Shown here piece by piece: positions 1-15,000 of a DNA stretch of 64,000 nucleotides. The notes beneath the pieces are model-generated. The model worked only from the letters and a program-made list of their open reading frames with translations, was not told the origin of the DNA and made no database searches. The translations under genes were made by a program, and so were the position numbers. How positions within the stretch are numbered: position 1 is the stretch's first letter; every line of letters starts with the position of its first letter. The DNA comes from Candidatus Margulisiibacteriota bacterium (GTDB taxonomy: Bacteria; Margulisbacteria; WOR-1; O2-12-FULL-45-9; XYB2-FULL-48-7), in contig JBAZTH010000001.1 in the NCBI GenBank assembly GCA_041661965.1, positions 372,001-436,000 of the forward strand. Reading direction: 5' to 3'.

Positions 1-3000
1 GCCGGTGGTCACGGTTGAAGCTCCGAGCGGCGGCGAGAGCTGGGTTGGCGGTACCAGCCATGACCTAACTTTTACCGCGACTGATGAGCACGGGATCAAG
101 GCCGATTCTCTCGGGATCTGGTATTCCATCGACGATGGAGCGACTTATCCGTATCTGATAACGTCGGAGGCGCCGGTCGTTTCGCCGTACAACTGGACGG
201 TGCCGAATATCAACACGACCGAGGTCAGGGTCAAGGTCGCCGTGACCGACAATACGATCAGCCAGAATGTCGGGAGCGGCGAGTCGACCAGTAAGATGAC
301 CATAGTTTTTTCAGCTCCGACGGTCAATTCGATCAATCCGAATACCGGGGTCAATACCCAGTCGTTTAATGATGTTGCCGTTGGCGGCGGCGGGATTAAG
401 TCCGGCGCGACGGTCAAATTGACCAGATCGGGCGCGGTTGACATTAACGCGACCGATGTGAATTTTATAAGTGAAAACCAGCTGACCTGCGATCTTGACC
501 TTACCGGCAAAGAAGGCGGCCTCTATAATGTTGTGATCACAAATCCCGGAGAACAAGCGGGAACTTTGACCAGCGGTTTTACCATTACCAATGGTCCGCC
601 GACGATCACTTTGGTTGATCCCATTACCGGGATGATTGACGGCGGCAACCAGGTGACAATTACCGGCTCCGGCTTTTATAAAGAGGGGATCAGACGGAAG
701 ATCAATCTCAATAATCCCGGACCGGCGGAAACCAATTATCCGGTTCTGGCGATCGTCGATACCGCCGCGCTGATCGCCCAGGGGAAGATGAAAGCCGACG
801 GCGGCGATATCCGGTTCGTCGCGTCCGATGAAGCGACCCCCCTTAGCTATTGGGTAGAATCGGACTTAAATACGGCCCGGACCCTGATCTGGGTTAAAGT
901 TCCAACCTTACTGTCCGGGAATTCATATGTTTATTTAATGTACGGCGATCCGGCCCTGACTTCGCAAAGCAGTCTGGCCGATACTATTCCGGTCCTGGCC
1001 GACGCGGGGAACAAAGTTTGGCTGAAAGCGAATGACGGGACCGGCCAGACGATTGATTGGGCATATATACCTACCTGGACCGACATGAGCGGCAGCGGCA
1101 ATACGGTTACACAACCTGGGACGACCAGCCTTCAGCCTCGATTAAGAACCAATCAATTGAACCAGTTTCCGGCGGTTTATTTTGACGGCGGCGACTGGCT
1201 GAAGAGATCAAGCTTGACCGGGATCACCACCCAGGAATCGGCTTTAGTCGTCGGAAAATTTACCAATCTTACCAACCGGGCTTTATTCGATCTTTCAGAT
1301 CAGAATAACGTGACCAATAAGACGATCATGCTGATCGCCATGGACGGGCTGATAAAGTGGCGGCCTCATGATGAGCTTGCGAATCAGGCCTCTTTTTCTT
1401 TCAGCGACACGACCAATTATAACCTCTTTTATGGCGAGCATAAGGCGGCGCAAAGAGCGATTTACATGAATGGGACCCTGCAGAATCAAAATTTAAACAC
1501 TTCAGCTTATTATAATCCGCTCTATTTGCGGGTCGGCGCTTTGGAATATTCTTCGACTTTGTATCCGCTTTCCGGTTACATCGCGGAGCTGATTATTTTC
1601 AACAAATTTCTCCCGACCGACGAACGCCAGCGGGCGGAAAAATACCTGAACACCAAGTATCAGCTCTACGATACCGGCTCTCTTCCCACGGCGGCTATTG
1701 AAGCGACTGAAACCGGCCAGCTTTTAACCGTTAATTTTGGAACTACCCCGGCCGCTACCGTTACCTGGGAGAGCTCAAGCTCGATCAAGGCCCTGGCCCC
1801 GACCCATCCTGTCGGGACCGTTAATGTCCAGGTCGTCAACCCGGACGGCCAGTCCGTTGCGACGCTGGACGCTTACACATATTATCAACCGCCGCTCAAG
1901 CTTTATTCGCCGGACGGCGGAGAGAGCTGGTCGATCGGCTCATACCGGCAGATCACCTGGGAAGCGATCACCAACCCATCATCGATCAACTTGTATTATT
2001 CGGTCGATAACGGAACGACTTATGCCTCTATTGCCAGCGGTCTGCCCGATACCGGCAGTTATGAATGGTTCGTGGCGGGGAGTGTGACGACCGAAGCCAG
2101 GGTCAGGATCGAAGCGGTCAGCACCGAAGGGACGGTAACCGACGAATCGAATGCCAAATTCTCGATGACCGCCCAGCGGGATTACTATGTCAACGTCTAC
2201 ACCGGCAACAATAGCTACAACGGCTTGACTCCGGTCTACATTTCCGGGACGACCGGCCCCAGGAAAACCCTGACCTACACGGCGGCGAATACTCCCATTT
2301 ACTCCATCATTAATTTGGCGCCGGGGACCTATACCGCCGCTTCCGGCGAAACTTTCCCGATCAGCATTAACAATACCAAGCTGGTCGTTTCCACTTATAC
2401 CAGGCAGGCCACTTTTGACGCCCTTGCCAATGCCAGCGATGTTTTTGACCTGGGGGCGTCGTCTACTCTGGAAGGGCTATCGATCCGCTCCAGTAACAGC
2501 AGTTCCAGTTATTATCTGGTTGATATCGGCGGAGCATCAGCCGGGGTTGTTCGGTGTAACCTGGTGAGGACCAACCAGCCGCAATTGATCGATGCCAGCG
2601 CTAATTATGCGTACATCTATGGGAACTACATGTCGGAGACCAGTACCGCTAATTATAATGTCATTTATTGTAATTATACCGATTTGACCTTTTCCAGCAA
2701 CACAGTGGAGGGGTCGGCGTCGGGCAGTTTACTTCGGGGTTCTAGCAACAACGCGGTGATCGACGGGAACCGTTTTGTCTACAACAATTCCGGCTCCGTC
2801 ATTAACGCCGGCACCTCGACCGGCTGGACCATACAAAACAACGTTGTTATCGGCAATGGAACTGGTACCGGGATCCTGGCGACTTTGAGCGGTTACATCA
2901 CGACCAACGAGGTCCGCAGTTTTACTACCGGAATTAATGCTACCGCTAATGGCGCGTTGTATATAAGGAAAAACACGGTCGTTAAATCGAGTACCACCGG

Positions 3001-6000
3001 AATCAACGGGGCGATCAGCACCGGCACCGTCGCCATTCAGGATAATGTCATTAATAATGCGGTTACGCTGGGAGCGATTGGGGTGACGACCGGGATCACC
3101 GGAAACTCCCTTTCGGTCAGCGAAGACTATAACAATTTTTACGGTTGTGCGGCCGCCTATAGCGGGACTCTGACGACCGGGTCCAACAGCAATACTCTCT
3201 ACCCGCGATTTGTCGCTCCGCTGACCAACGATTACCGGTTAGCCGGCGATTCCCCGGTCAAAAATACCGCTTCCGACGGGTCGTATCAGGGCGCTTATCC
3301 GACGGTTGAAGGGTCATCTTCCGGCATTCTAAGCGATTCGTACGTCAGCGGGAGCGGGAGTGACGAAACCGGGGACGGCTCGTTTGCCAATCCGTGGCGG
3401 AGCATCCGCTATGCCTTGCCACAAACGGACGGTGTGGTCCATGTTTTGGCCGGGGTTTACAACAACACGACCGAAGCGTTCCCCTTGCTTTTAGGCGACA
3501 ATGCCCGGGTCGTGGGAGAGGGGACCGGTCTGGCCACGATCGAAGGGGAAGCAATTACCCAAGACCTCTTCAGCGTGATTGGGCGGTCCGTGTCGATAGA
3601 AGGCTTGACCTTCACTTTCGCCAACAATTCGGCCAAGTACATGATCAACCTGGCGAGCAGCGGCGGCGGCGCGGTGATCAGGAACAACACCTTAATCCGG
3701 AGCGTCAATACTAATACCATCTATAATGATTCCAGCGGGAACTTGATCCAGGGGAACTGGTTCCGCAATACCGGGACCAATACGTATTGTATTCGGATCA
3801 ATACCAACGGCAAGCATATGACCGTGGCCGGCAATACTTTTGACGCTTCCGCCGATCAGATCATCTCCTGGGTCAACTATGTGACCGGGGCGACGATCGA
3901 AGCGAACCGCTTCAATTACACCGGCAGCGGCAGTTTAGTTCGTGATACTTATGGTTCTTATCATCGTTTTCAGCGGAACGTGATGATCGGCAATGGTTCC
4001 GGCATAGGAATTTACATGCTCCGCGGTTATGGGAGTACTATTTCATCCAGTGAGATCAGAAGCTTTGGGATTGGGATTCATCTTGAACAGTGCGGCAGTG
4101 ATCCTGATTACCCGGTCAATGTCATTAAGAATACGATTATTAAAAACGGGACAGGGGTTAGGATCGAAGGCTATTATAGTACCTATAAGTCCCGGGTTTA
4201 CGACAACATTATCAGTGGGGCCCCCGGTCTGCGGGATGCGGCCGCCAATATCGGCTTGCAATATTTCAGCGGTATTCTAGACGCCGATTACAATGCTCAT
4301 TTCAACAACGCTTCTTCCTATTCTTATGGGTCACATGACCTTTTTGATCTCTATCCAAAATTTGTTGATGTCGCGACCGATGAATACCATTTATATGATG
4401 ATTCACCTTGTCTTGGCGCCGCGTCCGACGGCGGGGTGATCGGGTATTACGAATCGATCGGGAGCAGTTCCGGGATTTTAACCGAGAGCTATATCAGTGG
4501 GAGCGGAAGCAACGAGACGGGGGATGGGACGATCGGCAATCCGTGGCGGACCATTACTTACTCCCTGCCCAGGACCCTTAGCAAGATCAATATTCTTCCC
4601 GGCCGTTACGCCGCCCCGGCCAGCCCGACGGGGGAGAGTTTCCCCATTACTTTGAACGCCAGGACGGTCCTTTCCGGGGACGGGAGCGGCTTGGCCACCC
4701 TGGAAGCCGGAGGGATGGCGCTTTCTGACGCGATGGTCAATATCGGGCGCTATTGCACGGTCGAAGGGCTCTCTTTTACTTACAGCGGTCCGACCTGGGA
4801 TTGGATCATTGATTACACCGGCGAATACGGGACGGTCAGGAACAGCCGCTTTTATCGTGGGGCCAATTCCTACTGTTTTGATTTTGGCGGTTTGAGCAAT
4901 GGTTCGTTCCTGGGAAACACCGTCACCGCGCCGACCTCTGCCGGTAATGTTTTCTACGATTCCGGCAATAACCTGGTGATCAGCGGGAACACTGTTGAGG
5001 CCAACTGCGGCACCTCGCCCCTGACTTCAGGGTTTGGTGACAGCAATATTGTGATCGATGGAAATACCATTGGCTATACCGGGACAAACTACGCTGTTTA
5101 CTTAGCCAGCGCCACTAACGCCCGGGTAAGCAGAAACCTCATTATCGGTCGCTCCGCCGCCGGGAGCGGCATCAGATTGACCGGCGCCTCGGCTCTAGTC
5201 AGCACCAACGAGGTCCGCGGTTTTGGCGTCGGCATCTATGCCGGCTCGGCCGGAACAACTCCGACTACTGATATCGATATTAACCGCTGTACAGTGGTCA
5301 AGAATTTGGTCGGGATCCAAACTCCCGATAATGACGTGTATATTTACAACACTATTATTTCCAACGCCCCGACCGTTGAAAGCGGGACCGGGGGAGCGGT
5401 CGGGAGCATCGGGATCTACCGTTCCGGGACTGGCGGCGTCACCCGGCCGTACTACAACGACGTTTACGGTTGTGAAACCCTTTATTCCAGCGTCACTTCC
5501 CGCGAAGGTTCGATCTCGATTAACGCCCAGTTTATTGATATTGATAATAGTAACTATCACCTGAAACCAAACTCCCCCTGCGTCGGCGTCGGCACGCCGG
5601 AGGGGACCGATCTGGGGGCCTACGACGGGACAGCGGTCTACCTCCTCGCGCCAAACGGAGGGGAAGAGTGGACAATCGGGGGGACCAGCGAAATTCTGTG
5701 GCGGACCAAAGGGTATCCGACCGCGATCGATCTCTCTTACTCGATCGACGACGGCGCGACTTATGCTTCTATCGCGGTCGACGAGGCCGATGACGGGACC
5801 TATACCTGGACCATTCCGGCGCCGGCGACGACCGAAGCCAAGGTCAGGATCGAGGCGGAAGAGCTGGGGCTCATCGCGACCCGGGAATCGGCCGCCAACT
5901 TTACGATCAGCCAACTGGGGGCGACCATTACCCAGCCGGTAACCGCTGAAATACTGGAGGCGGGAAGGATCTATGGGATCAGCTGGGAAGCGGTCAGTCT

Positions 6001-9000
6001 GCCAACCTCGTTTAACCTCTACTACACGACCGGCGACGCCTATGTCCTGATCACCAGCGAAGTAGGCGGGGCCGACCGGTCATACGGTTGGCTGGTCTCC
6101 GATTTCCCCACGACCGAAGCTCGGATCAAGATCGAGGCGCTAAAACAAACACTCATCGCGACCATGGAGACCGATACCTTTACCATTTATACTCCTCCTC
6201 TTTCAATTGAGGTTGCCACGCCGAATGGGGGAGAAATTTGGGAAGGGGAATCGTGGCATGAAATCACCTGGGAAGCGGCCGGGCTTCCCGATAGCTACAA
6301 CCTCTATTACACGACCGGCGACGCCTATGTCCTGATCACTAGCGAAGTCAATGGCCTGCTAAGAAGTTATAACTGGCGGGTGGCCAATATCACCACGACC
6401 GAGGCCCGGGTCAGGGTCGAAGCGGTGAAGGGGGGGCAAGTCATTTCCGACGAATCGGACGCGGCCTTTACCCTCCAGCTTTATACGCCGGTTGTCGCGA
6501 CCGTTACTTTCCCGAATGGGGGAGAAAATCTTGAGGCTGGTTCTTGGCGGAACCTTGCCTGGAGCGCGACCGGCCTGCCGAGTTCATTTAACCTCTACTA
6601 CACGACCAACGAAGCGACCGGCTACCGGACAATTACGACCGAAGTTTCGGGCCTGAACCGCTCTTACTCCTGGTTTGTGCCGAACCGGCCGACGACCCAG
6701 GCCAAGGTCCGGGTCGAAGCGATCAAAAACAGCGTCCTGGTCTCAACCGACGAATCAGACGCGGGCTTTACCATTTCCCGGCCGACCCAATATGTCGTCA
6801 GTGTCGGGATAGGGAGCAACGAGAGCTATGACGGCTTGACCTCGGAAGTCTTCGTGACCGACGGGGTGACCCACGGCCCCTGGCAGAGCATTACTTACAC
6901 TTTGGCCAACAGCCAGGCGGGGGATCGGATCTGGGTGATGCCGGGCACTTACCTTCAAACCTATGAAACTTTCCCTATTACCGCAACTGACCGCTGGCTG
7001 ACCGCCCAGCAGACTTACACGGCGACGATCGATTCTGTGTTGCTGGCGGGAGATACTGTTAGAGTGGGAAATAACGGGACGGTTGAAGGTTTTACTCTAA
7101 AAAGTAAAGCTTACGCGACTAATGATTATACCTATTATGCCACTTTAAATGTCATCGGAAATAATACTGTAGTCATTAACAATAACATTACCCAGGAGTC
7201 AACCGTGGTTTGGCCTAGTTATCCCGGCAATCCGGTTGCTTTGACCGAAGACGTTGTTAACTGTCGCCTCGAAGGGAACCGAATCGCCGGCCAGAGCACT
7301 TTGGTTTATTTTAAGAACTATGGCGATCAATCCAGGATCTTGGTGAAAAATAATTATCTTAGTACAACCTGGACCGGCATCTTGGCATTTTCTTCGTACT
7401 ATAGCAATTTATTGGTGACGATCGAGGGGAATACTATTATTGCTGACCGCGGAATTAACGGCGGGTTCAACTCTTTTAATATTTACAATAACACGATCCG
7501 GTCAATTTCGGGGGCCGGTTCCGAAGGGATCATAATGACCCAATGTCTGGGGACGATCGAGGCGAACCTGGTCAGCGGCTACAATACGACCGGGGTCAAG
7601 GTTACAGCGACTTCTTCATATAACGGCTTGACCAGGATCAGGCACAACACGATCGTCAATAATAAACAGTCGCTCTATATTTCCGGGAGTTCGGTTAATT
7701 CGATTGAGGTCTTTGATAATATTGTTACCGCCGCCCCGATCTTGGGGGGCTTTTACGCCGACAGTTCCGGGATAACCACCCAGACCCAGTACGCGCTGGT
7801 CCACCACAACTGTGTTTTTAACAACGAAACAAGTTATATCCTGGCGGCCGGGACCCAGGCGACCTTTGGTGAAATCAACGCCTCTCCCCGTTTTGTCTCG
7901 ACCACGGCAAGCGATTACCGCCTCTACGGCGATTCGCCGTGCAAGGGGACAGCGTCCGACGGATCAAACATGGGGAAATACGGTGATATTGTCGCCAGCT
8001 CCGGCCTCCTGGCCGACTCTTATGTTGACGGGGTTTTGGGGAGTGATTCCAATACCGGCTCATTAGCTAGTCCGTTCAAGACTATTTCTAAAGCGACCTC
8101 TCTGACTGAAGGTGGGAAGGTTTATCTTCTTTCCGGTAGCTACGCCGCCGGTGAGACTTTCCCCCTTAACTTTACTTACGTTTCGATGCAGAGGCTGTAC
8201 GCGACTTCCGAAGTCTCGATCGATTCCAGCGCTTCCGCCAATGATACGCTGATCCTGGGAGTGGCCGGGACAACTCTTGAAGGGATAACTCTTTATACCA
8301 GCAGCAGCGATAACACTTGTGTTCGCGTTGCCGCGCCGCGGGTTTCGATCCTTAACAACCGGATCACTAATTCAAAAACATCCGGTAATCGTAGGGCTTT
8401 GTACTTTAATGAAAATGCCAACAATGGTTTGGTTTCGGGAAACCAGATCAGGGCTAATGCCGGTTATTATGATTACTATGGGGCGGTTGATTTCAAGTAC
8501 GGATTGGCTAATCAAACCGTAAACAACAATATTATTACCGCTGAAGCCGGTATCGCTATTTGGGTCCATCAGGGGGATCTGACGGCTGAAGGGAACACCG
8601 TCTTCGCGTTTGATGATGGCATTAAAGCCAGCGGCGCCGCTTTCGTTAAAATATCAGGCAATGTTGTTCATAAATATGGCGGCTGGAATGACTATGCCAG
8701 CGGGATTTCCGTTGGTGGGCCTCTCCTCTTGATCTCCTCAAACGAAGTTAATGGGTTTATTGACAGCAACAGTTATGGGATCGTGACCAACACAAGTTCC
8801 ATCGCGACGATCGAGAACAACACCGTGGCGAAAAATTTAGTCGGCATTTCCGCTGGCACGTCCAATATTTACGCTTCAAATTATTTAAAAAATAATATCA
8901 TTTCCGCCGCGCCGACTCTTGGGGGGTATGTTGCGGGGAGTATCGGCATTAAGGTTGAAGGGGTCGCGACATCAGAATACAACACCCTGTTTAACAATGC

Positions 9001-12000
9001 TACCGCTTATTCCGGCACGGCCAACAGCCAGTACCAGGACAATATTCTTAATCCCAGGTTTGTTAATCCCGCCGCCAACGATTTTCGCCTTTTTGCCGAT
9101 TCCCCCTGTATCGGGACCGCTGATAACGGCGGGAACCGGGGTTGCTACGGCGCGGTCGCCCAAAGTTCCCCGATAACGACCGAATCTTACGTTTCTAACC
9201 AGGGGAGCGACTCCACCGGGACCGGGACCTATGCCGATCCGTGGAAGACAATATTTTACGCCCTGTCGACCGCCGAAGGGACAATCTATGTTCTGCCGGG
9301 GGTCTATGACAATATTACCAGCGGCGAAACGTTCCCGCTTTCCCTAACTTACGCGGAACTGCGCAAATACGACCCGCAATCGACGGTCGTCATTAATTCC
9401 AATACCAGCGCCGGCCATACGGTGATTATCCAAAAGGACAACATTTCCTTCGAAGGCTTTACCGTCAGGGGAAAAAGCGGGACCGCCTACTCGGCTTGTT
9501 TGTATGTTAACGCTAACGGCGCGGTGGTCAGGAATAACCTGATCTCGTCCGAATCGACCGCGATGGCCCCCCTGACCGCTTACGGCGGAGAAAATCTTTT
9601 TGAAGGGAACCAGCTCTATTCCACCGATAACTTTATTGTTCGGCTCGCGGCCGCGAATACCATTTTCCGGAACAATAGTTTCACCAGCCTTGATTCAGGG
9701 ACCGGCGGCTACGGCTTTTACGCTACCAGCGGCTCTTTGCCGAATCTGACCTTTGAAGCGAACCGGATTATTGCCGACAACGCCATCTATTTCCTTGGCG
9801 CCAGTTGTCTGAACCTGGATATCAGGTCAAATACTATTGAGGCGAAAACACCGGCGAGCGGCGGTTATGGGATGGTGCTGGGGGGTTCGGGAAATATCTC
9901 TTCCAATGAGGTGCGCGGGTTCCAGGCCGCGCTAAGTGACCGGGCGGCGATTGTTTGCGACGCCGTTCCGCCGAATTACTTTACCGTCAACCACAATACC
10001 CTGGTCAAGAATTACCGGGGTGTTTATTCGACTAGCGGCAGTAATATCATCAAAAACAATATTATCTCCGCCGCGCCGGTCCTGGGGACATTTATTCCCG
10101 GAAGCGAAGGGATCAAGGTCCAAGAGTACGAGGAGGGCGTCGATTCTTCTTATAATACTTTCTTCAATACCGCGACCAATTATGTGGGGACAGTCTCTAA
10201 CGAGACCGCGGATAACGAACAGAACCCTAAATTTGTCGATCCGAGTGGCAACGATTATCGCCTTCTTGCCGATTCCCCTTGTATCGCGGCGGCGGACGAC
10301 GGCGGCAACCGCGGCGCTTTTGCAAGCGTTGGAACACCATCTTCTGTTACCAGCGAGTCTTATGTCGGTCCTTTTGGGAGCGACACGACCGGGAACGGGA
10401 CTTTTGCCAACCCCTGGCGGACCATGACCAAAGCGCTCTCCCTGACCGAAGGGACGGTTTACGCCCTGCAGGGGAGCTATTCCGGACTGGAGACTTTCCC
10501 TCTCAACCTGGGGACCGCGACCCTGCGCAAGTATCCTTCGACCGCGCTGGTGACAATTGACGCCGGAGCGACTGCCGCCCACAATTTGGTCCTGGGAAAC
10601 AATATTTCTCTTGAAGGGTTTACGGTTAAAAAGAACAACGGCAGTTATGCCTGCGTTTACGTCAACGGCGCCAATGTTACCCTGCTGAATAATATTATTT
10701 CCCAGGAGAGTAGCGGTAATGCCGTTTTTATTGACGGCAGTCGGTCGAATATTATCGGGAATAATATCTATTCATATAATTCCGCCTTGTATTATTCAAA
10801 TAATTATTATCCGCTGACCTATATCAGGGATAACACTTTATTTTCGAATTGGTACAGCAACGGGATTGCCTTCTATCAAGCCTCTACCGGTAATATTTAC
10901 GGCATTACCATTGAAGGGAATACAATTACCGCCGATTACGGGATTTATTCTTATTATCCTAATTATCTTCGCGGGGTAACGATCGATCGCAACAAGATCA
11001 CGGCGACCCATCCGGGGACCTCGACCTATGCCGGGATGTATTTTTCGGGTGACGGGTCGATTGCTTCCAACGAGGTGCGCGGTTACCAAAGTTCAACCTA
11101 TGGCGGCATATATCTTTATTATTCAACCGGGACCAATTTCCTTCTGGACAAAAATACGATAGTTCAAAATAATCGCGGGGTCAGGAGTAACAGCGCTGAT
11201 ATTATCATGACCAATAATATTATTGCCGGCGAAGTCGGGGGTTATTCCGCTACCGGGACCTACGGTCTTTACAGTAACAGTACCAATCAGATCACTTCGC
11301 GGTACAATACTTTCTTTGCCAACGATACCAATTACTATAATGTGACCGCCGGGAGCGGCGACAACACCGTTGATCCAAAATTCTACGATCCAAATAACCG
11401 GAATTATTATCTTCAGCCGGATTCTCCCTGTATCGACACCGGGACGCCGGAAGGGCTGGGGATTGACCGCGGGGCGTATGACTACGACTTTAGCGTCAGG
11501 GTGACCGCGCCGAATAGCGGCGAGGTCTGGCAGGCGGGGAGCGCCCGGAATATTACCTGGCAGTCGAGCGGTTTCCCGACTTCGATCAATTTATATTTAT
11601 CCAGGGATGGCGGGGCCAGCTATCAGCAAATCACTACCAACGAGGCCGATGACGGGACCTACTCTTGGCTGGTTGACAGCACTTTTACCGATCAGGCCAG
11701 GGTTAAGGTTGAAGGCGTTAGCGCGCTTAGCGGGTTGTCAACGGATGAATCAGACGGCAATTTCACGATCACCCCGGCCACTTACTATTACGTTGATTCG
11801 ATAAATGGGGCGAACAATTACAATGGGTTAACGACCGAAGTTTCCGGCGGCAACGGACCGTGGCAGACCCTCTCTTACGCCGGGACCCAGGATGTGGCCG
11901 GCTCAACCGTTGTCGCTCGGGGTGATTTCAGCGCCGACAACGGCGAGGTTTTCCCGATCATTATTGTCGGCCGGGTCTTTTCCGGGACCGGCACGACCGA

Positions 12001-15000
12001 GATCGATACCGGCCTTCTCGAGACCGACGGGGTTTCTGTGGAGGGGAACGGGACCCTGGAAGGTTTTGTCGTGCGGAGCGCCGCAACGGGTAATTATGCG
12101 GGGGTTAAGGTGACCGGGCCGAACGCCAGGCTGAACAATAACCAACTTCTGCTTAGCGCGGCGAGCGGGAATGCCCGCGCCCTGCATATTGACGCGGGCG
12201 GCGATAATTGCCGGGTCTATAACAACACCATCAGTTCCGAAGGACACCGGACCATTTCGGTCGGCAGCGGCGCCAACAACGTTGTCTTCAGCGACAACGT
12301 TATTACCAACCATTCTTCCGGTAGTGACGGCATTTATTTGGCTGGCGGCGACAGTATTACTGTTGAAGGGAACACCATTACCGCTAATTATGGTATTTAT
12401 CAAGCCGGAGCCTGTACCAACTTTATCGCCAGGAACAACGTGATCATGGGCCTCGACGGCGGATCAAAGGCCGGGATCTACCTCAACGGCGACGGTAACA
12501 TCACTTTGAACGAGATCCGCGATTATTTCGATCCGCTGGAAGGCGGCATCAATTGCGTCGCCGGCGGGACCTTTACCATCAACAAAAATACGATCGCCAA
12601 GAGCAACGTCGGGATCAGGTCGGCGGTCAACGCTAATATTTTAAACACGATCATTGCCGGGAGCGTTGGCGGATATACTACTACCGAAACGGTCAAAGGG
12701 ATTGTTCAGACCGGCGGAACGGTAAATTCCAACTATAACGACCTATACGCGGTTAACGTGACTTACGAAGGGACGGTCGGCGGCGGGACCGGGACTATTT
12801 TTGACGATCCGCAGTTTGTCGACGCGGCCGGTAACGACTATCACCTGCAGGCGGCTTCCAATTGCATCGACGCCGGCGATCCCGACCCGCAATACAACGA
12901 CCCCGACACTACCCGGGCCGATATGGGGGCCTATTACTACGACCACCCGATCTCACTAACCATCGGGGCGCCGCTAGCCGGCGACGTCTGGCAGAGAGGG
13001 AGTTGGCATAACATTACCTGGGAGGTCTCGCCGGGGACGGCCGATCGGATCGATATCTATTATTCAGCCGACAGCGGCGCGACCTATTCTGATCTGGCGA
13101 CCGGGGAGGCTGACGATAATAGTTTCCCCTGGTTTGTCACCGAGGTCGCGACCGATACCGCCAGGATCAAGATCATCGCGACCCGGAGCAACGTAGTGAC
13201 CGAAGAGTCGGGGATCTTTGCCGTTACTTCAGAGGCGGCCTATTACGTTAATCCGGTGACCGGCAACAACAGCTATAACGGTTTGACGTCGGAAGTTGGG
13301 AGCGGCAACAACGGGCCTTTCAAGACTTTGACCTACGCGGCGACCGCGGCGGCGGCGAGCAAGCCGATCTACGCCGCTTCGGGAACCTACAATACATCAG
13401 CCGGTGAAACTTTCCCGGTCACCATTTCCGGCCGGAACGTTTATGCTTCAGTAACCGGCCAGGCGACGATCGAAGAAGACGGCGGCGCCGGCACGGCGGT
13501 CAGCCTGGAGACAGCGGCCCGGCTTGAGGGTTTCTTCCTGAAAGGGAACGGCGGCAACGCCCTGTTGACGACTTCTTTTGAAGGGGTGGTCGTCTCCAGG
13601 AATATTATTAACGCGGAAAATTACACTTACGCTATCCTGGCCAATGCCGGTTACCCGACGATCGAAGGGAACACTATTTACCGCCAAACGACGGCAATCT
13701 ACGGTTATACCAATTACGGCGTCAGGGCGACCGACGCGTATATCAATCGAAATACGATCGCCAGGTTCAGGTACGGCGTTTACGCCCTGGCCGGAACGGT
13801 GAAGAACAATATTATGGTCAACCAGCCGTCGCTTGACGCGGTCGCGGCGTCGGACAGCGTCGGTTTGTACGGCGGCGCCGGCTTGATCAACGGCTATAAC
13901 GATACCTGGAACAACGGGGCCGATTATGGCGGCGCCTTTGCCTATGACGCGACCAATAAGTCGGAGTGCCCCGGGTTTTACGATTATGACGCTCAAGACT
14001 TCCGGCTTTACGCCTCAACCGGGACCTGGACCAATCCGTGTCTTGGGTTGGGTGAAGGGGGGGTCAATATCGGGGCTTACGATGGAGCTGGTCTTCCCGG
14101 GTCGCCTTATCAATATAATTCTTACGTCAGCGGGAGCGGCAATGACACGACCGGCGACGGTTCGATCGGCAACCCGTGGCGGAGCATCAGTAAGGCCTTA
14201 AGATATACCATTACTAAGATCAATGTCCTGGCCGGGACCTACAACCAGGCAAATGGCGACACTACCCCGATCAACCTCCGTGAGAGGATGCATATTTCCG
14301 GGGCGAGCCGGGATACGGTTACGCTGGAGGCGCTGGCCGCTACCGCCGCCTTCACCATGGGGAGCTACACGACGGTAGAAGGAATGCACCTGCTGGCCCT
14401 GGGTGAAGGGGGGAGCGCGGTCTATGGTTGGTCGCCGTTCTGGGGGACGGTTTATATCTCCTTTGGCGGAACGATCGTGATCAATGGACAGTACGCGTCG
14501 GTCCTCAACAATCGATTGACTACCCAAACCCAGGATACGGCGCTCTCCGCCTGCGACGGTTATTTTAACGCCAGCGGCAATATTTTAGTTAATTCTGCCA
14601 GAAATTTATCTTATGACAAACCGGCCGGACGGGGTATTGGGATTTACAACTATTTTGATGACACCATTAACAACTGGACGATCTATAAAAATGAGGTCAG
14701 GGAGTATGGGGATGGCATTTATATTAATGGAGACAATTACGGCGGGACGGTTGACCGGAATACTTTAGTGATGAACCATGATGGTATTACCTCTTCTTCA
14801 ACCCAGACGGTGACCGTTAAGAATAACATTGTCATGAACCAACCCCGGCTTGATGGCGACATCTATTACACCTGGCGTTATTCGAGCGGGACAGATTATG
14901 GTTCAAATGGGATTAAAAAGAGAAACTCCAACGCGGTTTATTCTTGTAACTATAACAATGTTTGGCAGAATGAAACGGAATATGATTCCGGCGTGTCGGC

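Noticed and set aside
5195..5914. Open frame antisense to the giant gene
   Set aside because: The sense frame is clearly a repeat protein with family motifs; the antisense frame has none.
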